A DNA stretch of 64,000 nucleotides, taken from Dromiciops gliroides (taxonomy: Eukaryota; Chordata; Mammalia; Microbiotheria; Microbiotheriidae). The DNA is taken from the NCBI RefSeq assembly GCF_019393635.1, contig NC_057862.1, positions 676,102,314 to 676,166,313 of the forward strand, given 5' to 3'. The notes under the pieces are model-generated. The model ran no database searches, was not told the DNA's origin, and saw only the letters and a program-made list of their open reading frames with translations. The position numbers were made by a program, and so were the translations under genes. This document shows positions 12,659-23,642 of this stretch, piece by piece (position 1 is the stretch's first letter; every line of letters starts with the position of its first letter).

Positions 12659-13495
12659 AAGAGTAATGTTGCATCTCTTCCTCTGCACAAAACTTGCTCT
12701 AGCCTAACTAAAAGAAGCCAACTAAAATGGAAATGTATTCTTTATTCCTCTTTTCTAATGCCATACCAGGTCAATAACTATCATCTCCATGAGTAGGAAT
12801 ATCTTCCTCTGCTGCCATCTTACTGGACAAAACCTAGTGTTCTATTACAGGATTCTATGACACACCTTTGGCCTGAGATCTTCCAATCAGGAATGAGGAA
12901 AGTAATCTTTGTTAACAAGCATAGGGCCATTGGGGTCTGACCTCTAGGTGGCATCATCATAGATGTCCACGCTCCCTCCCCTTGAAAGTCCCCTAGCTCA
13001 CCAACCTTGCATCTCACAGTCCTCTGCTAGACTTTGCCACAGCAGCTCCTGCTCTCTCTCTAGCTGCTATTCTAGGCTGGCCTCTTACACTACAGCTTTT
13101 GGATGGGGTTATGTTCAGAGAGAACAAAAAGGGGATGAGACATCTTCCTGGCAATTATGGTTTTATAGTATCCCTGAGCACACTTCCTCTTAGGTCTATA
13201 TTTATGTCTCCTTCTTTCCTGTGCATTTCTGGGGAAATCTCATGTTTTGGGGCCAAAGTCTTGAGGACAGACAATGACAAAAGGATTTGGGTAATAATGG
13301 CTCTGTGTGACAAGGTCAGTAACAGTTTTGTCTCTTGAAAACAGATCTTCTGATCCTATTGTCATGAGGATGACTATGGTTTCCTTCAGTGACCTATGTT
13401 GGTCTTTTGTGTGGCAAAGTATTTAAAATACCACACCTTCCAAGAACTTATATTCAGTGCCACAAAGTTTAATATTTATCATTCGGTGTTGTTGT
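12659..13495. other. Intergenic, nothing recognised
   Basis: Short open frames only; no exon-like structure seen. Confidence 0.35.
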
Positions 13496-13564
13496 TTTTT
13501 TTTTTTGGGGGGGGGGGTTGTAGGGCAATTAGGGTTAAGTGACTTGCCCAGGATCACACAGCTT
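13496..13564 (-). mobile_element. WSINE1-type SINE fragment
   Basis: Only the 3' end is present, antisense: poly-T/G, then GGGTTAAGTGACTTGCCCAGG and ATCACACAGCT. Confidence 0.8.
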
Positions 13565-13660
13565 TATCATTGTTCTTAACCATTTCATGCTGGTGGATCT
13601 TTTATCCCAACTAGAGTATGAGTATAAGTTCCTTGAAGGCAGGGAATGACTATGTTATTA

Positions 13661-13739
13661 TCCTCCTCCTCCTCCTTTTCCTCTTCCTCTTCCTCTTCCT
13701 CTTCCTCCTCCTCCTCCTCCTCCTCCTCCTCCTCCTCCT
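13661..13739. repeat. (TCC/TCTTCC)n pyrimidine microsatellite
   Basis: About 80 bp of TCC and CTCTTC units; the arginine/lysine-rich antisense frame here is an artefact. Confidence 0.9.
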
Positions 13740-14170
13740 GCCACAGGAGTTAACTAAGAGATGGGCACACAGTAGTAGCTCAGCATCTACTTCATAGATA
13801 ACTGTAGGTTGAATGGATAGATGGTCCAAAATTTCAGGGATGAGCAATCACATACTGTAAGATTCAGAGGCCAATGGTTCAGCTAATACCCATATGCCTT
13901 TTCTTTTGTTTTGTTTTGTTTTTATTTTTTTTACAATGAATTCAAGAAACATAACACATTCACTGTACATAGAAAAAAAATTATCAGCTATTGTCATCCC
14001 TAGGTATCGTGATAGCACCCATCTCTCATCCCTCCTTTCTTCTCCCCACAAGAAGCAGAAAAATGAGAAACCTGGCACACTGCACTGACTCTTCCTCCTG
14101 GACTTTTTGGTATGAAATTCTCCTTTAATCTTCTCCCCTCCTTTATCTTCCTCCCTCAATCTCTAGAGCA
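13740..14170. other. Intergenic, nothing recognised
   Basis: Contains a TTTTG-rich stretch at about 13900-13930; no gene supported. Confidence 0.35.
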
Positions 14171-14306
14171 AAGCTTCTTAAACTGTGGATTGCAACCCCA
14201 TGTGGGGTTACATGACTAAATGTGGGAGTTATGAAAAATTTGGCAATAAATATTTGATGCATATGTGTATTTTATATACCTGTATGCCCAGGTCATGTAA
14301 AAGTTT

Positions 14307-14681
14307 TGTAACGATTGGAATAACGCCACCTGCTGGATACTTACTGTAGAAGAGTTCTGCCCATGAAGCGAAGGTCTTTGAGGGCAAGACCAGGAGTCTT
14401 TTCTTTGGCATCAGGAAGTGACGCAGACTAGTGGGAGGAGGGAGGAAGAGACTGGCGCTCAGTCTCGCGAGCTCTTTTCCTCTGGACTCTGGCGGAGAAG
14501 GGAGCTAGAAATGTGCTCTCCCTTTAATAGATAGGAATCTAGCCCTTTCTCTCTCTCTTTACCAAATTCTTATTCTCCTTAATAAATGCTTAAAAGTCTA
14601 ACTCTTGCTAAAGCTTATAATTTATTGGCGACCACTCATTAGATATTTTAGACAGACTAGCTAGAATTTTAATCCTTAACA
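14307..14681 (+). repeat. 5' LTR of element B
   Basis: 375 bp; shares most of its sequence with the element A LTR but is 20 bp longer, so it represents a sister LTR variant. Confidence 0.87.
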
Positions 14682-17635
14682 GATGGCTGACCACGAAGAG
14701 GAAAGCTGAACCTCACTTCTGATCTTCCGGTTGGGTAAGAAATTTCCCCTACCCTTTAAACTGCTAAGTACTGGCGCACTGGCTGTGTTTTCCCTTTAAA
14801 TTTTTTCGAATGGACCTTTTAAACTCCCTAATTACCCTATTTTTTATTTTAGTCTGTTTAACCAGACAAATGGGAGATAAGATCATGTTAATGCTTTGTT
14901 TTTGTGGATTTTCTATTTTTCTTTTTATTTTTGTTAAAAGAGCCAGCAACTTACTCACACAAGGAAATATCTCTCCCTCTCCCAACCATGCTTTTTCAGA
15001 GAAACCTGAAGAGATTCCTGCAGCTTTTCCCAGTTCTAACACTAATTGTTGCTCTAATTTTGCATGCCTGGAGGCAATGACCCACCCTCTAGAAGCTTTT
15101 AATCCCCTAGCGCCTGGAGGCAAAGTGGGGGAAGAGGAATCCAGGCCTGAGTTCAAAATCAAGTCTGATTCTAATTGCTCTGGTCCCTCCCCTCCTCTCC
15201 AAACCCCACCCTCTACTCCTCCCATGGCCAAGCCCATTGCTTCCCCTGCCTGGGAAGTCCAGAGATCTGATGCGCATGCTCAACTTTGTCTAACTACATT
15301 TGCAGCTTCAGGCTCAGCCCTTCCCCAGCCTGGCTGTGCTTCTGAGACAACCTTAGAAAACCCTTTAAATTCCAGATATACTCGTTTTGTTCATAATTTT
15401 GCTAACCTGCTTTTGTCTTTAATTAGTAATCTTATAAAGCATTTGCATAGTGAAAAGACTGACAGACAATATAGAGGGGTTAAAGAAGAAAAACTTAAGC
15501 TGAATAAGAATGACAACCATCAACATAGTTCAAGACTGCTTCTTTTGCCATGGAAGGGTATATATTTTAGAGAAATGTAGAAGTAAGCAGCAAGGTATTG
15601 ATATGAGTGTTGGGGATTTTAGATATCGGAATCAAAAGTGTTCTGAATTCACTCAGAGTAATAGTATCAGTTCAGAGGTTACATAGGATTTCTATGCTAT
15701 TATATATACATTTTGAAATTAATGGTATGGGTTTATTTTCATGCATTTGAGCTTGTGTTTTATGCTTAGTTTCTAAAACAAGGAGAATATTTGTAAAAGC
15801 TTTTTATAGTCATGTGATCAAGTTTATATTTTATAATACTCTTATTGATATTAAGTTCATATTCATTTAGATTTCCCTAGTTTGAATTTCATTGTCTTTT
15901 ATTGTTCCACATGTATTTTCTTCTATTCATTCATCTATCTAATTTTGAAACATGGTTTTGATTTCATAATACAATGTTAATTCTAGGAGTATTGTGCTCC
16001 CATATTCTGAGTTGTTTGTTTTTGTTATTTTTTCTCAACTGATTATTTGATCAAACTCTTTAAAGCATTTCCCTGGCAAATTGGTTGCCATGGCAAGTGT
16101 AAATTGATTCTAGAAGTATTATTTTTGATAAGCATATTCCAAAAAAAAAAAAAAGAGGGGAACATTTGTAAAAGTTTTCTTTTTTCAAAAAAAAAAGTTT
16201 TCTTTGAGATTCTGTTGTGCTTTAACTTGTATTTAAATATGTTCTGATTTTTCACAAAAGTAATTGTATACTAAGTAAATAAAAGGGGTATTATTTGAAA
16301 TTGTTGCATAATTATATATTGTGTTCTGAGTCAAGATGTATTCACATTTTTTGCAATCATTTATTATCCTCAACTTTTAAATCCATATGAGACTTGGATT
16401 ATGGGAACTTATCATTTAAGACATTAATTGCCTTTATTCTGAGTTATCAGATGCCAGTTGGCCAAGATGCCATCCAATCACAAGAGGAATACATGCAAGA
16501 GCAGACACTGAACTGTCACATGAGGGGAGACATGCATGAAGTCAAGGTATGGCCGAGGGAACGGCTTTTGACAAATGTTGAGGTTGGATTCTCTTGGTTT
16601 AATATTTTATTCTCTTTTTCCCCACAATATTGTACAGATGGCTGGAAGTATTCATCCCACCCATCTCATTTCTACACCTGGCTTCTATGCTCCCTCCTAT
16701 ATGCCTGATGCCATGGACATCTCAATCCCATGGATCTGATTAAGTCTGACTCAGTTTCCTCCAATATGTTCGGTGGCATGGACATATATTCCATCTACCT
16801 ATTTTAAACCTGGCATACTGCATGGGCAGTATATATTGCTCAAGTGTGGGAATGCTCATATCCCATCATTTCTCTGTTCTTTTATGGTAACCCCCATAAT
16901 TATCTCAGATGTCATAATAAATAACAGTGTTGAATTTGGCCTTGACATCTGTTACCAATTATATTAGATTTAAAAATTTCTCATAATGGCATGAGGATAA
17001 TTAGGCAGATGATGCAAAAAGTGATGAAACAAAGAATTAATATCACCGCAATTGTCTCTTCAATTACCCTCCATAAGCGGGGGGGGGGACTATATTAATA
17101 TTAATTTTAAAGAATGTTTCAATTTTTGTTTTATTATATGTTTCATGTGTAACAACTAAGATTCTGAATTCCCTTAGACATGTTTTTGAGAACTTTCATT
17201 GTTTGATTTGATTATTGACAAAGCTATTTTAAAGTTGTGTTAAGCTCAATTTTGTAGGAAATTTCCTGGCTGATTACCAGTATCCACACATCAACCCCTG
17301 AAAAGACTTCCATTCCACGACTACACCTAGAGGACATCTGAGAAAAGACTTTCAGAGACTTTAAATGAACAGTTTTGTTTTGTTTTTTTCTCTTTTCTTT
17401 TTCGGTTATAATATACACCATCTGTAATATGTACTCTCTGCAGAGGCCCTCCCTTTGCAAGACCAATGTCAAAGCGTCGGTTCATGAGGACAAAAAATCG
17501 CCCCTCTGGACAAAACTTTCCTCTCTTCCTTTTCTATATTGTTGTTCACATATTATTAGTTAGCAATAGTTATTATATTCTTTTTACTCTTCAGTCAAGG
17601 AAACATTTTGTTTCTTGAGGAACAACAGGGGGGAC

Positions 17636-18010
17636 TGTAACGATTGGAATAATGCCACCTGCTGGATACTTACTGTAGAAGAGTTCTGCCCATGAAGCGA
17701 AGGTCTTTGAGGGCAAGACCAGGAGTCTTTTCTTTGGCATCAGGAAGTGACGCGGACTAGTGGGAGGAGGGAGGAAGAAACTGGCGCTCAGTCTCGCGAG
17801 CTCTTTTCCTCTGGACTCTGGCGGAGAAGGGAGCTAGAAATGTGCTCTCCCTTTAATAGATAGGAATCTAGCCCTTTCTCTCTCTCTTTACCAAATTCTT
17901 ATTCTCCTTAATAAATGCTTAAAAGTCTAACTCTTGCTAAAGCTTATAATTTATTGGCGACCACTCATTAGATATTTTAGACAGACTAGCTAGAATTTTA
18001 ATCCTTAACA
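17636..18010 (+). repeat. 3' LTR of element B
   Basis: 375 bp, pairs with 14307-14681. Confidence 0.87.
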
Positions 18011-18189
18011 GTTTCTTGGGTGAAAAGGGGTCTGGAATGGAAAAAGTTTAAAAAGCCCTGACCTAGACACTGGGGGAAGGAGAAACAATCACTTATCTTC
18101 ATGATCCTTTTTCTCTCCTATTCAGCCACATCTAGAGATTACAACCTATACAAATGGAAAACATTTTCCTTCCTCTTTCTGAAATTACC

Positions 18190-18357
18190 TCTCTTGGGAC
18201 AGCTAGGTGGTGCAGCGGATAAAGCACCAGCCCTGGATTCAGGAGGACCCTGAGTTCAAATCTGACCTCAGACACTTGACACTTACTAGCTGTGTGACCC
18301 TGGGCAAGTCACTTAACCCTTATTGTTCCACAAAAAAAGAAAAAAGAAAGAAAGAAA
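18190..18357 (+). mobile_element. WSINE1-type SINE
   Basis: Head GGGACAGCTAGGTGGTGCAG; tail in (GAAA)n; target duplication GAAATTACC on both sides. Confidence 0.9.
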
Positions 18358-18470
18358 GAAATTACCCCTCTAGAATCAGCAAATATGTAAGGATTTTTCC
18401 TTCTTTTTAGGCTTGTGGTCTAAAAGGTAGACAGAAAGCAAGCTCTAATTTCAATTGAATAGTTGCTATC

Positions 18471-18876
18471 TGTAAAGTGGCTAAAATTCTAGCTAGGCTG
18501 TCTTTAAAAAAAGCATTTATTAAGGAGCATAAGAATTTGGTGAGGAGAGAGAAAGAGGCCAAGGTTCCTTCATCTATCTATCTAAGGGAGCCAGCATCTC
18601 TGCTCCACTCCACATGAGGTCCCAGCGAAAGAGAAAGTACCTCACCCCTTCTTCATCCCAGAAGCCTCCTGTGAAAACGGAAACAGCCCATCCCCACACA
18701 CAGTTCCAAGCTAATTTGCTGGTAGCTTTAATCAACAGTACCCATGAGCAAATGTCACTTCCTGATGCCAAGGAACTGACCTTCCAAGCCACGTGGCTTG
18801 TCCTCAGACACTTTCTCCTCATGGTGGAACTTTCCTACAGTATCTCTCCAGCACGGTCATCACTCCAATTCTCACA
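18471..18876 (-). mobile_element. Solo LTR related to elements A/B
   Basis: Antisense: TAAAATTCTAGCTAGG at the left, ACTCCAATTCTCACA at the right. It shares its middle (CCTCCTGTGAA, CAAGCTAATT, CCCATGAGCAAA) with the solo LTR at 1460-1911. Diverged fossil. Confidence 0.75.
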
Positions 18877-18988
18877 TAATTCAATTCTACTCTTGAAAAT
18901 GTAGTTCTAAAACATACAGGCTAGGTAGCTCATAAAATATATTGTCAGGTTTTTCCCTTGAACACCAAGTCAGTAGTGGTGTCCTAGA

Positions 18989-19238
18989 GAAGAGCTGTCA
19001 AACTCAGGGAACTTGAAACTTCCAAGTACTGCCCAAAACAGACTAAACATAATTAGGAAATGTTTAACAAAAGACATGAAAATTGTGTGGGCAAGTCACT
19101 TAACCCTCATTGTCCTGCCCCTCCCCAAAAAAAAGACAGGAAAATGTAATGCAACATAGATAATACTAGTTTTTAGTTTTCTAAGTCAATCCACAACCCA
19201 TAGGGATCTGTTTCTATTTGGTTTGATACCACTGTACT
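18989..19238. mobile_element. hAT-like MITE with a SINE scrap
   Basis: Ends are imperfect inverted copies (GTCAAACTCA near 18997, GGTTTGATACCAC near 19220). The interior has GGAAATGTTTAAC and AATGTAATGCAACATAGATAA, typical of a common marsupial hAT relic. About 50 bp of WSINE1 3' end (19085-19135) sits inside. Confidence 0.55.
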
Positions 19239-20282
19239 TCAACTATGTATTCTGTGAAATATAAAAGGCTCATCACAGCTGCCATGAACATGCACTCAGA
19301 TGACATTTACAGATATACTCAGCAAAATGATGGAGAAAATCTCTATCTACATGAAGCAAGCTTATTAACAACAACCAAATCGCCCCTGCCCAGTGCAAGC
19401 CCCAAAAGGCAATAGAAGGCTCCCAAACAAAGCAAAAGGAAGAGGAGAAGAGCAAAGATGCCCTTGGCCCCTTGTCTTGATGGCCAAGAGGGAAGCACAC
19501 ACCACTTCTGTCTTGATTGTGGTCTTCTGATTGGGGTTCTAGTTGGCAGTTCCCCCTCTGTGTGGGGTAGATGTCTGGTCTCCCTCAAACCTCAAACAGT
19601 CTCTGCTGATCATCTCTCAGTGTGTCTATATGTCATGTGGTGACTAGATCTCACACTTTTTCGCCCCAAACCCTGAGCAGTTAAGTGTGAAAATGGCCTC
19701 CTTGCAAAGACTCATTAGTTCCTGGATGCCTGAAGGAAGGAAGGACTACACTCTGAAACCATGATCTTCTCCCAGATGACCTCAGATGGAAGTTGCCCCA
19801 TCTCCATCCACATACATGCAGAAAGAGCAATGTTTTCGTACAGAGTGGATGAAGTAGGAGAGAGAGAGAGAGAAGGTAAGTGGACAGAAGGAATCACCTC
19901 TTTTTTCACCCACAACCTACATGTCTGGGGCATCCATTTATGTGCCCACAGCTCCTACTTTTGAGTACTCTGAGAACTTCCCTTTCTGTTCTTCGCCAGA
20001 GGCTGATGATTGTCCTACATGTCATGAGCTGTCACCCAGATTTATTAAAGTGAGAGCACTATGTCAGACTAGGTGGCTTGTGGGAAACCACAGGCTGTTT
20101 CTCAGGGGGAACCCCAAGGAGGAAATTTAGTTCTTCCTTTAAATCCACAGAGAAAATGCAGCATTATTAAACATGGTTATGTTACTCCCTTGGGACATGT
20201 AAAATCTTTGTATAACTGGATCTTTAACATCAACTTGAGGTTCAAGTTTTGAATTAATATTTATGTGCTAAGCAATGATCAA
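19239..20282. other. Intergenic, nothing recognised
   Basis: Several overlapping short frames on both strands; none has splice context or recognisable protein content. Confidence 0.35.
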
Positions 20283-20313
20283 TTGATCAACAAGTATTTA
20301 TTAAGAACCTACT

Positions 20314-20470
20314 GGGGGTGGGGCAGCTAGGTGGTGCAGTGGATAAAGCACCAGCCCTAGACTCAGGAAGACCTGAGTTCAAATCTGACCTCAGACACTT
20401 GACACTTACTAGCTCTGTGACCCTGGGCAAGTCATTTAACCCTCATTGCCCCACCAAAAAAAAAAAAAGA
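20314..20470 (+). mobile_element. WSINE1-type SINE (first of a stacked pair)
   Basis: Complete copy. The direct repeat AAGAACCTACT precedes it, a variant AGACCCTACT separates it from the next copy, and AAGAACCTACT recurs after that copy. Confidence 0.92.
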
Positions 20471-20476
20471 CCCTAC

Positions 20477-20635
20477 TGGGGGGGGGGGGCAGCTAGGTGG
20501 CACAGTGGATAAAGCACCCGCCCAGATTCAGGAAGACCTGAGTTCAATTCCAGGCTCAGAACACTTGACACTTACAAGCTGTGTGACTCTGGGCAAGTCA
20601 TTTAACCCTCATTGCCCTGCAAAAAAAAAAATATT
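20477..20635 (+). mobile_element. WSINE1-type SINE (second of a stacked pair)
   Basis: Complete copy in the same orientation and at the same target as the one at 20314. Confidence 0.92.
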
Positions 20636-20724
20636 TTTTTTAAGAACCTACTGTGTGCTAGGCTCTAGTGATATTGAGACAAAGAAAACCAATGCTTACC
20701 CTCTGGGAACTTATATTAGAGACA

Positions 20725-20945
20725 TCTAAGGGGTACAGTGAATACAGTACAGCACTTGGAATTAGAAAGCCCTGGGTTTGAATCATTCCTCAGAAACTTG
20801 CTAACTGTATGACCCGGGGCAAGTCACTCAACTTCTGTCTGCCTCAGTTCCCTCATATATAGAATGGGAATAATTTTAACTCCTTCTTCCAATGGGTTGT
20901 TATGACAATAAAATGAGATAATATATGTAAAATGCTTAATTAGCT
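20725..20945 (+). mobile_element. MIR-like SINE
   Basis: CCTGGGTTTGAATCATTCCTC, CAAGTCACTCAACTTCTG, TGCCTCAGTTCCCTCAT, AATGAGATAATATATGT. Confidence 0.7.
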
Positions 20946-21402
20946 ATGTCAGCTCCATTCTTACTGGAAAAACAAAGGACATATTTACAATAAAAAAAAA
21001 TACAAGGTAGTAGGGAGGAAGGAAGACTAACACCCTCCCAGGGAAGATCAGTAAAACCTTCATGTAGATGGTGGCCCTTAAACTCAATCTCAATGGAAAC
21101 CAGTGATTCCAAGAGGCAGAGAGGAGGAGGGAGTGCATTCCAGGCATGGAGCATAGCCAGAGGCAGGAGATGCTATGTCATGTGTGAAGAAAAACAATAA
21201 AGCCAGCTTCACTGGATCAGAGTCCATGGAAGAGAACAATGGGTAGTGAGGCTGAAAAGGGAGAAGGGAGGCAAGTTGGGGGAAGCTTTAAATGCCAAAC
21301 TAAGCAGTTGATAATTAATGTTAGAGTTAACTATGATGCTCTGGGGTTCATTGAAAAGAGGGCTGACCCGGTCATACCTGTGCTTTAGAAAATAGGCAGC
21401 GT

Positions 21403-21560
21403 GGGCGGCTAGGTGGTGCAGTGGATAAAGCACTGGCCCTGGATTCAAGAGGAACTGAGTTCAAATCCAGTCTCAGACACTTGACACTTACTAGCTGTGT
21501 GACCCTGGGCAAGTCACTTAACCCTCACTGCCCAGCCAAAAAAATTTTAAAAAGAAAGAA
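21403..21560 (+). mobile_element. WSINE1-type SINE
   Basis: GGGCGGCTAGGTGGTGCAG head, CACTTACTAGCTGTGTGACC middle, A-rich tail. Confidence 0.92.
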
Positions 21561-21609
21561 AAGAAAATAGGCAGGGACACAGTCAATAGATCTGCTTCCT
21601 ACCCTTATT

Positions 21610-21611
<2 letters not shown>

Positions 21612-21649
<38 letters not shown>
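21612..21649. repeat. (GA)n microsatellite
   Basis: About 18 AG units. Confidence 0.9.
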
Positions 21650-21653
<4 letters not shown>

Positions 21654-22345
21654 CAGGAAGAATAAAGATGAAACAACAGTGTCCAAAGCCAGTGAGCCAA
21701 GCCTGTGTCCAGGCAGGTCACACAGACTACTAAAATTGAGGAATGGGGTAAGGAGCGGTGTCACTTAGCTATGGGGAGAAAGACAGACACCCAAGTTATT
21801 GCACACTCTCCAAGGCTTCAGAACTCCACCTTGGACAACACCTTTACAAGCTAAGGGGCCAGATGACCCAGAAATGACCATGGACAAAACTCACTGACTA
21901 TTCACCTATTATTTCTAGGACCTGCTACCACATTGCACAGCAAAGTCATGACTAGTCCAGATGATGTCAATCTGGGGCAAGTTTGGTGGGATGGGCAGAA
22001 ATGGTTAAGGGAGAGGATGGTCCAACTCTAAGTGTATTCATGCTAGGAGGGGATGGCAAAGGCTTCAAGAGAGAGGTTCCATGTTGGAACCTTGGAAATG
22101 GCACCTGAATATAGGTGCCCAATGTGTCATAGCAATACTATGTGGAGGAGATCCCTTCTGCTGGAAGACTACACTGCCAGAAAGGAAGCAGGACCTGCCC
22201 CCCTAGAATGTTGGTACTGTGGGACAAATTCGTGCTCACCTCAGGCTAGTTACAGTTCTGCTGACCTGTAGATGCTGACTATACCTAAAGGAATGCTCAG
22301 GTTGAGAGCCTATTGTTAAATTTTCAGCATGAATAATTACACCTT
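21650..22345. other. Intergenic, nothing recognised
   Basis: A 72-codon frame at 22053-22271 has two CxxC pairs, but no exon structure or family match that I can see. Confidence 0.35.
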
Positions 22346-22360
22346 AAAAATCAATAGATG

Positions 22361-22511
22361 GGGGGCGGCTAGGTGGCGCAGTGGATAGAGCACCGGCCCT
22401 GGATTCAGGAGGACCTGAGTTCAAATTCGGCCTCAGACACTTGACACTTACTAGCTGTGTGACCTTGGGCAAATCACTTAACCCCAATTGCCTCACTAAA
22501 AAAAAATAAAA
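22361..22511 (+). mobile_element. WSINE1-type SINE (first of a stacked pair)
   Basis: The direct repeat AAAATCAATAGATG occurs before this copy, between it and the next copy, and after the next copy. Confidence 0.92.
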
Positions 22512-22534
22512 ATAAAAATAAAAATCAATAGATG

Positions 22535-22690
22535 GGGGCAGCTAGGTGGCGCAGTGAATAGAGCACCGGCCCTGGATTCAGGAGGACCTGAGTTCAAATC
22601 TGACCTCAGACACTTAACAGGCACTTGACACTTACTAGCTGTGTGACCCTGGGCAAGTCACTTAACCCCAATTGCCTCACCAAAAAAAAA
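22535..22690 (+). mobile_element. WSINE1-type SINE (second of a stacked pair)
   Basis: Same orientation and same target as the copy at 22361. It has a small internal duplication around the CACTTAACAGGCACTTGACA region. Confidence 0.92.
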
Positions 22691-23407
22691 AAATCAATAG
22701 ATGCTATGAATCAGGGCTTGATTTATTGTTTTGTTGATTTCCAGACATTAAGAAAGGGGGAAGGGAAATGTTAACAGTGCAAATTAAAATTAAAAATGGG
22801 TCTTGAAGACATTCTTTTGGGGGGGGGGTCTCAATTATTAAACATTTACCAGCACATTTCTGCTTCTTCCTTTCAGTTGTATTCTACCTTGATGGTTCAG
22901 GGGCACACACAGGTCACCATCCTTACATCACCAGCCAGCAGAAAATTGAAAATTGAAAGCTATAACACCTTGTTACTTAGCATAAGTTCAAGGACAGAGA
23001 CAAATGGATATGCAAAAGGATCCATGTTTACAGATTAGTGTTCCCCTGAAACTGGGGCATGTGTGGGCAATTCTATTATCACAATGGGGGCTGTCTGGGG
23101 ATAAAGTCTGTGTCTGTCCATCAGACTGGAGGTTGTCTAAGGAAAAGTCTATGTTATTTGGGGATTTCATAATTCAACCTAATTTGCCCAGTACTTGTGA
23201 ATGCCAACTGTGTTCCTGGAAATTTTGCAGTTCACCCTCCTCTACCCCCTTTCTCACAACACCTGAGGGAAATTACACTTGAGGTTTTCCTGCCCTCACC
23301 ACAGACTCGATTTCATTTCCACTCATGCCTGGCAGGCTTGGGCAGGTTCTGCCTGGTGACAGATGTCCCAGCTGGTAAAGATAAGCAGATAGGACCTCAA
23401 AACAGAA
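22691..23407. other. 5' flank of gene 1
   Basis: Low-copy-looking sequence without a recognised repeat. CCTGGTGACAGATG at about 23350 resembles the X1 element of MHC promoters (CCTAGCAACAGATG) apart from transitions; no good X2 follows. Treat this as suggestive only. Confidence 0.35.
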
Positions 23408-23458
23408 CCAATCCAGACCAGAGTAGGGAAGGGGGCTAAAGAAAGAGTGTGTATAAAA
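23408..23458 (+). promoter_or_regulatory. Gene 1 core promoter: CCAAT and TATA
   Basis: A CCAAT pentamer (23408-23412) and a good TATA box TATAAAA (23452-23458) lie 103-153 bp upstream of the gene 1 start codon. Transcription would begin near 23480-23490. MHC class I genes use a CCAAT-type Y box near a weak or present TATA element. The order and spacing here only loosely match the classical module. Confidence 0.6.
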
Positions 23459-23560
23459 CGGCCTCTTTACCTTCTAGACATTAGCAGGAGCACAGGGATT
23501 GGGACTTGTGGCTTCACAAACTGAGATATTGTCCAAGATACCAAGGACCTTCACCACAGG

Positions 23561-23642
23561 ATGGAAGATCAGAGGCTGAAAGGATTATTACCATCCTGGC
23601 TGCTCCTAGTGAGCTTGTTTGATATGAGGGAGGCCCAAGAAA
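23561..23642 (+). CDS. Gene 1 exon 1, signal peptide
   Basis: Encodes MEDQRLKGLLPSWLLLVSLF and seven more residues: a charged start, a hydrophobic core, and a polar end. 82 nt, exactly the length of gene 2 exon 1, ending in a GTAAGT donor. The start ATG follows CACAGG and aligns with the gene 2 leader start. Confidence 0.85.

Larger units (their letters stand above)
14307..18010 (+). mobile_element. Non-autonomous LTR retroelement B (ERV class, young)
   Basis: 375-bp LTRs at 14307-14681 and 17636-18010 differ at only about three positions by eye. The target duplication GTTT flanks them (14303-14306, 18011-18014). The interior is co-linear and nearly identical with element A, including one open frame (14810-15580, 256 residues) with the same hydrophobic start and proline-rich middle, and the purine tract before the 3' LTR. 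No gag, pol or env motif recognised. Its target duplication differs from that of element A, so it is a separate insertion and not a segmental copy. Slightly older than A by its LTR differences; both are recent. Confidence 0.85.
14171..18058. mobile_element. Old hAT-like MITE split by LTR element B
   Basis: The left end reads CAAAGCTTCTTAAACT (14171) and the right end AGTTTAAAAAGCCCTG (~18045-18058), which are imperfect inverted copies. CTCTAGAG and ACCTAGAC outside them could be a worn 8-bp target duplication. The ~190-bp element was already present when the LTR element inserted at 14307. Confidence 0.5.
20283..21400 (+). mobile_element. Old interspersed repeat, interrupted by SINEs
   Basis: Starts CAACAAGTATTTATTAAGAACC, resumes after two SINEs at 20640 with AAGAACCTACTGTGTGCTAGG, and ends near GGAAGCTTTAAATGCCAAAC. 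The same family, with the same landmarks, occurs at 58825-59340 and 62410-63430. Family name not assigned. A MIR-like SINE sits at about 20725-20945. Confidence 0.6.

Noticed and set aside
13650-13847. Arg/Lys-rich antisense frame
   Set aside because: Comes from the TCC/TCTTCC microsatellite.
22053-22271. 72-codon frame with CPMC and CWYCG
   Set aside because: Zinc-knuckle-like by eye, but isolated, without splice framing or a recognisable family.
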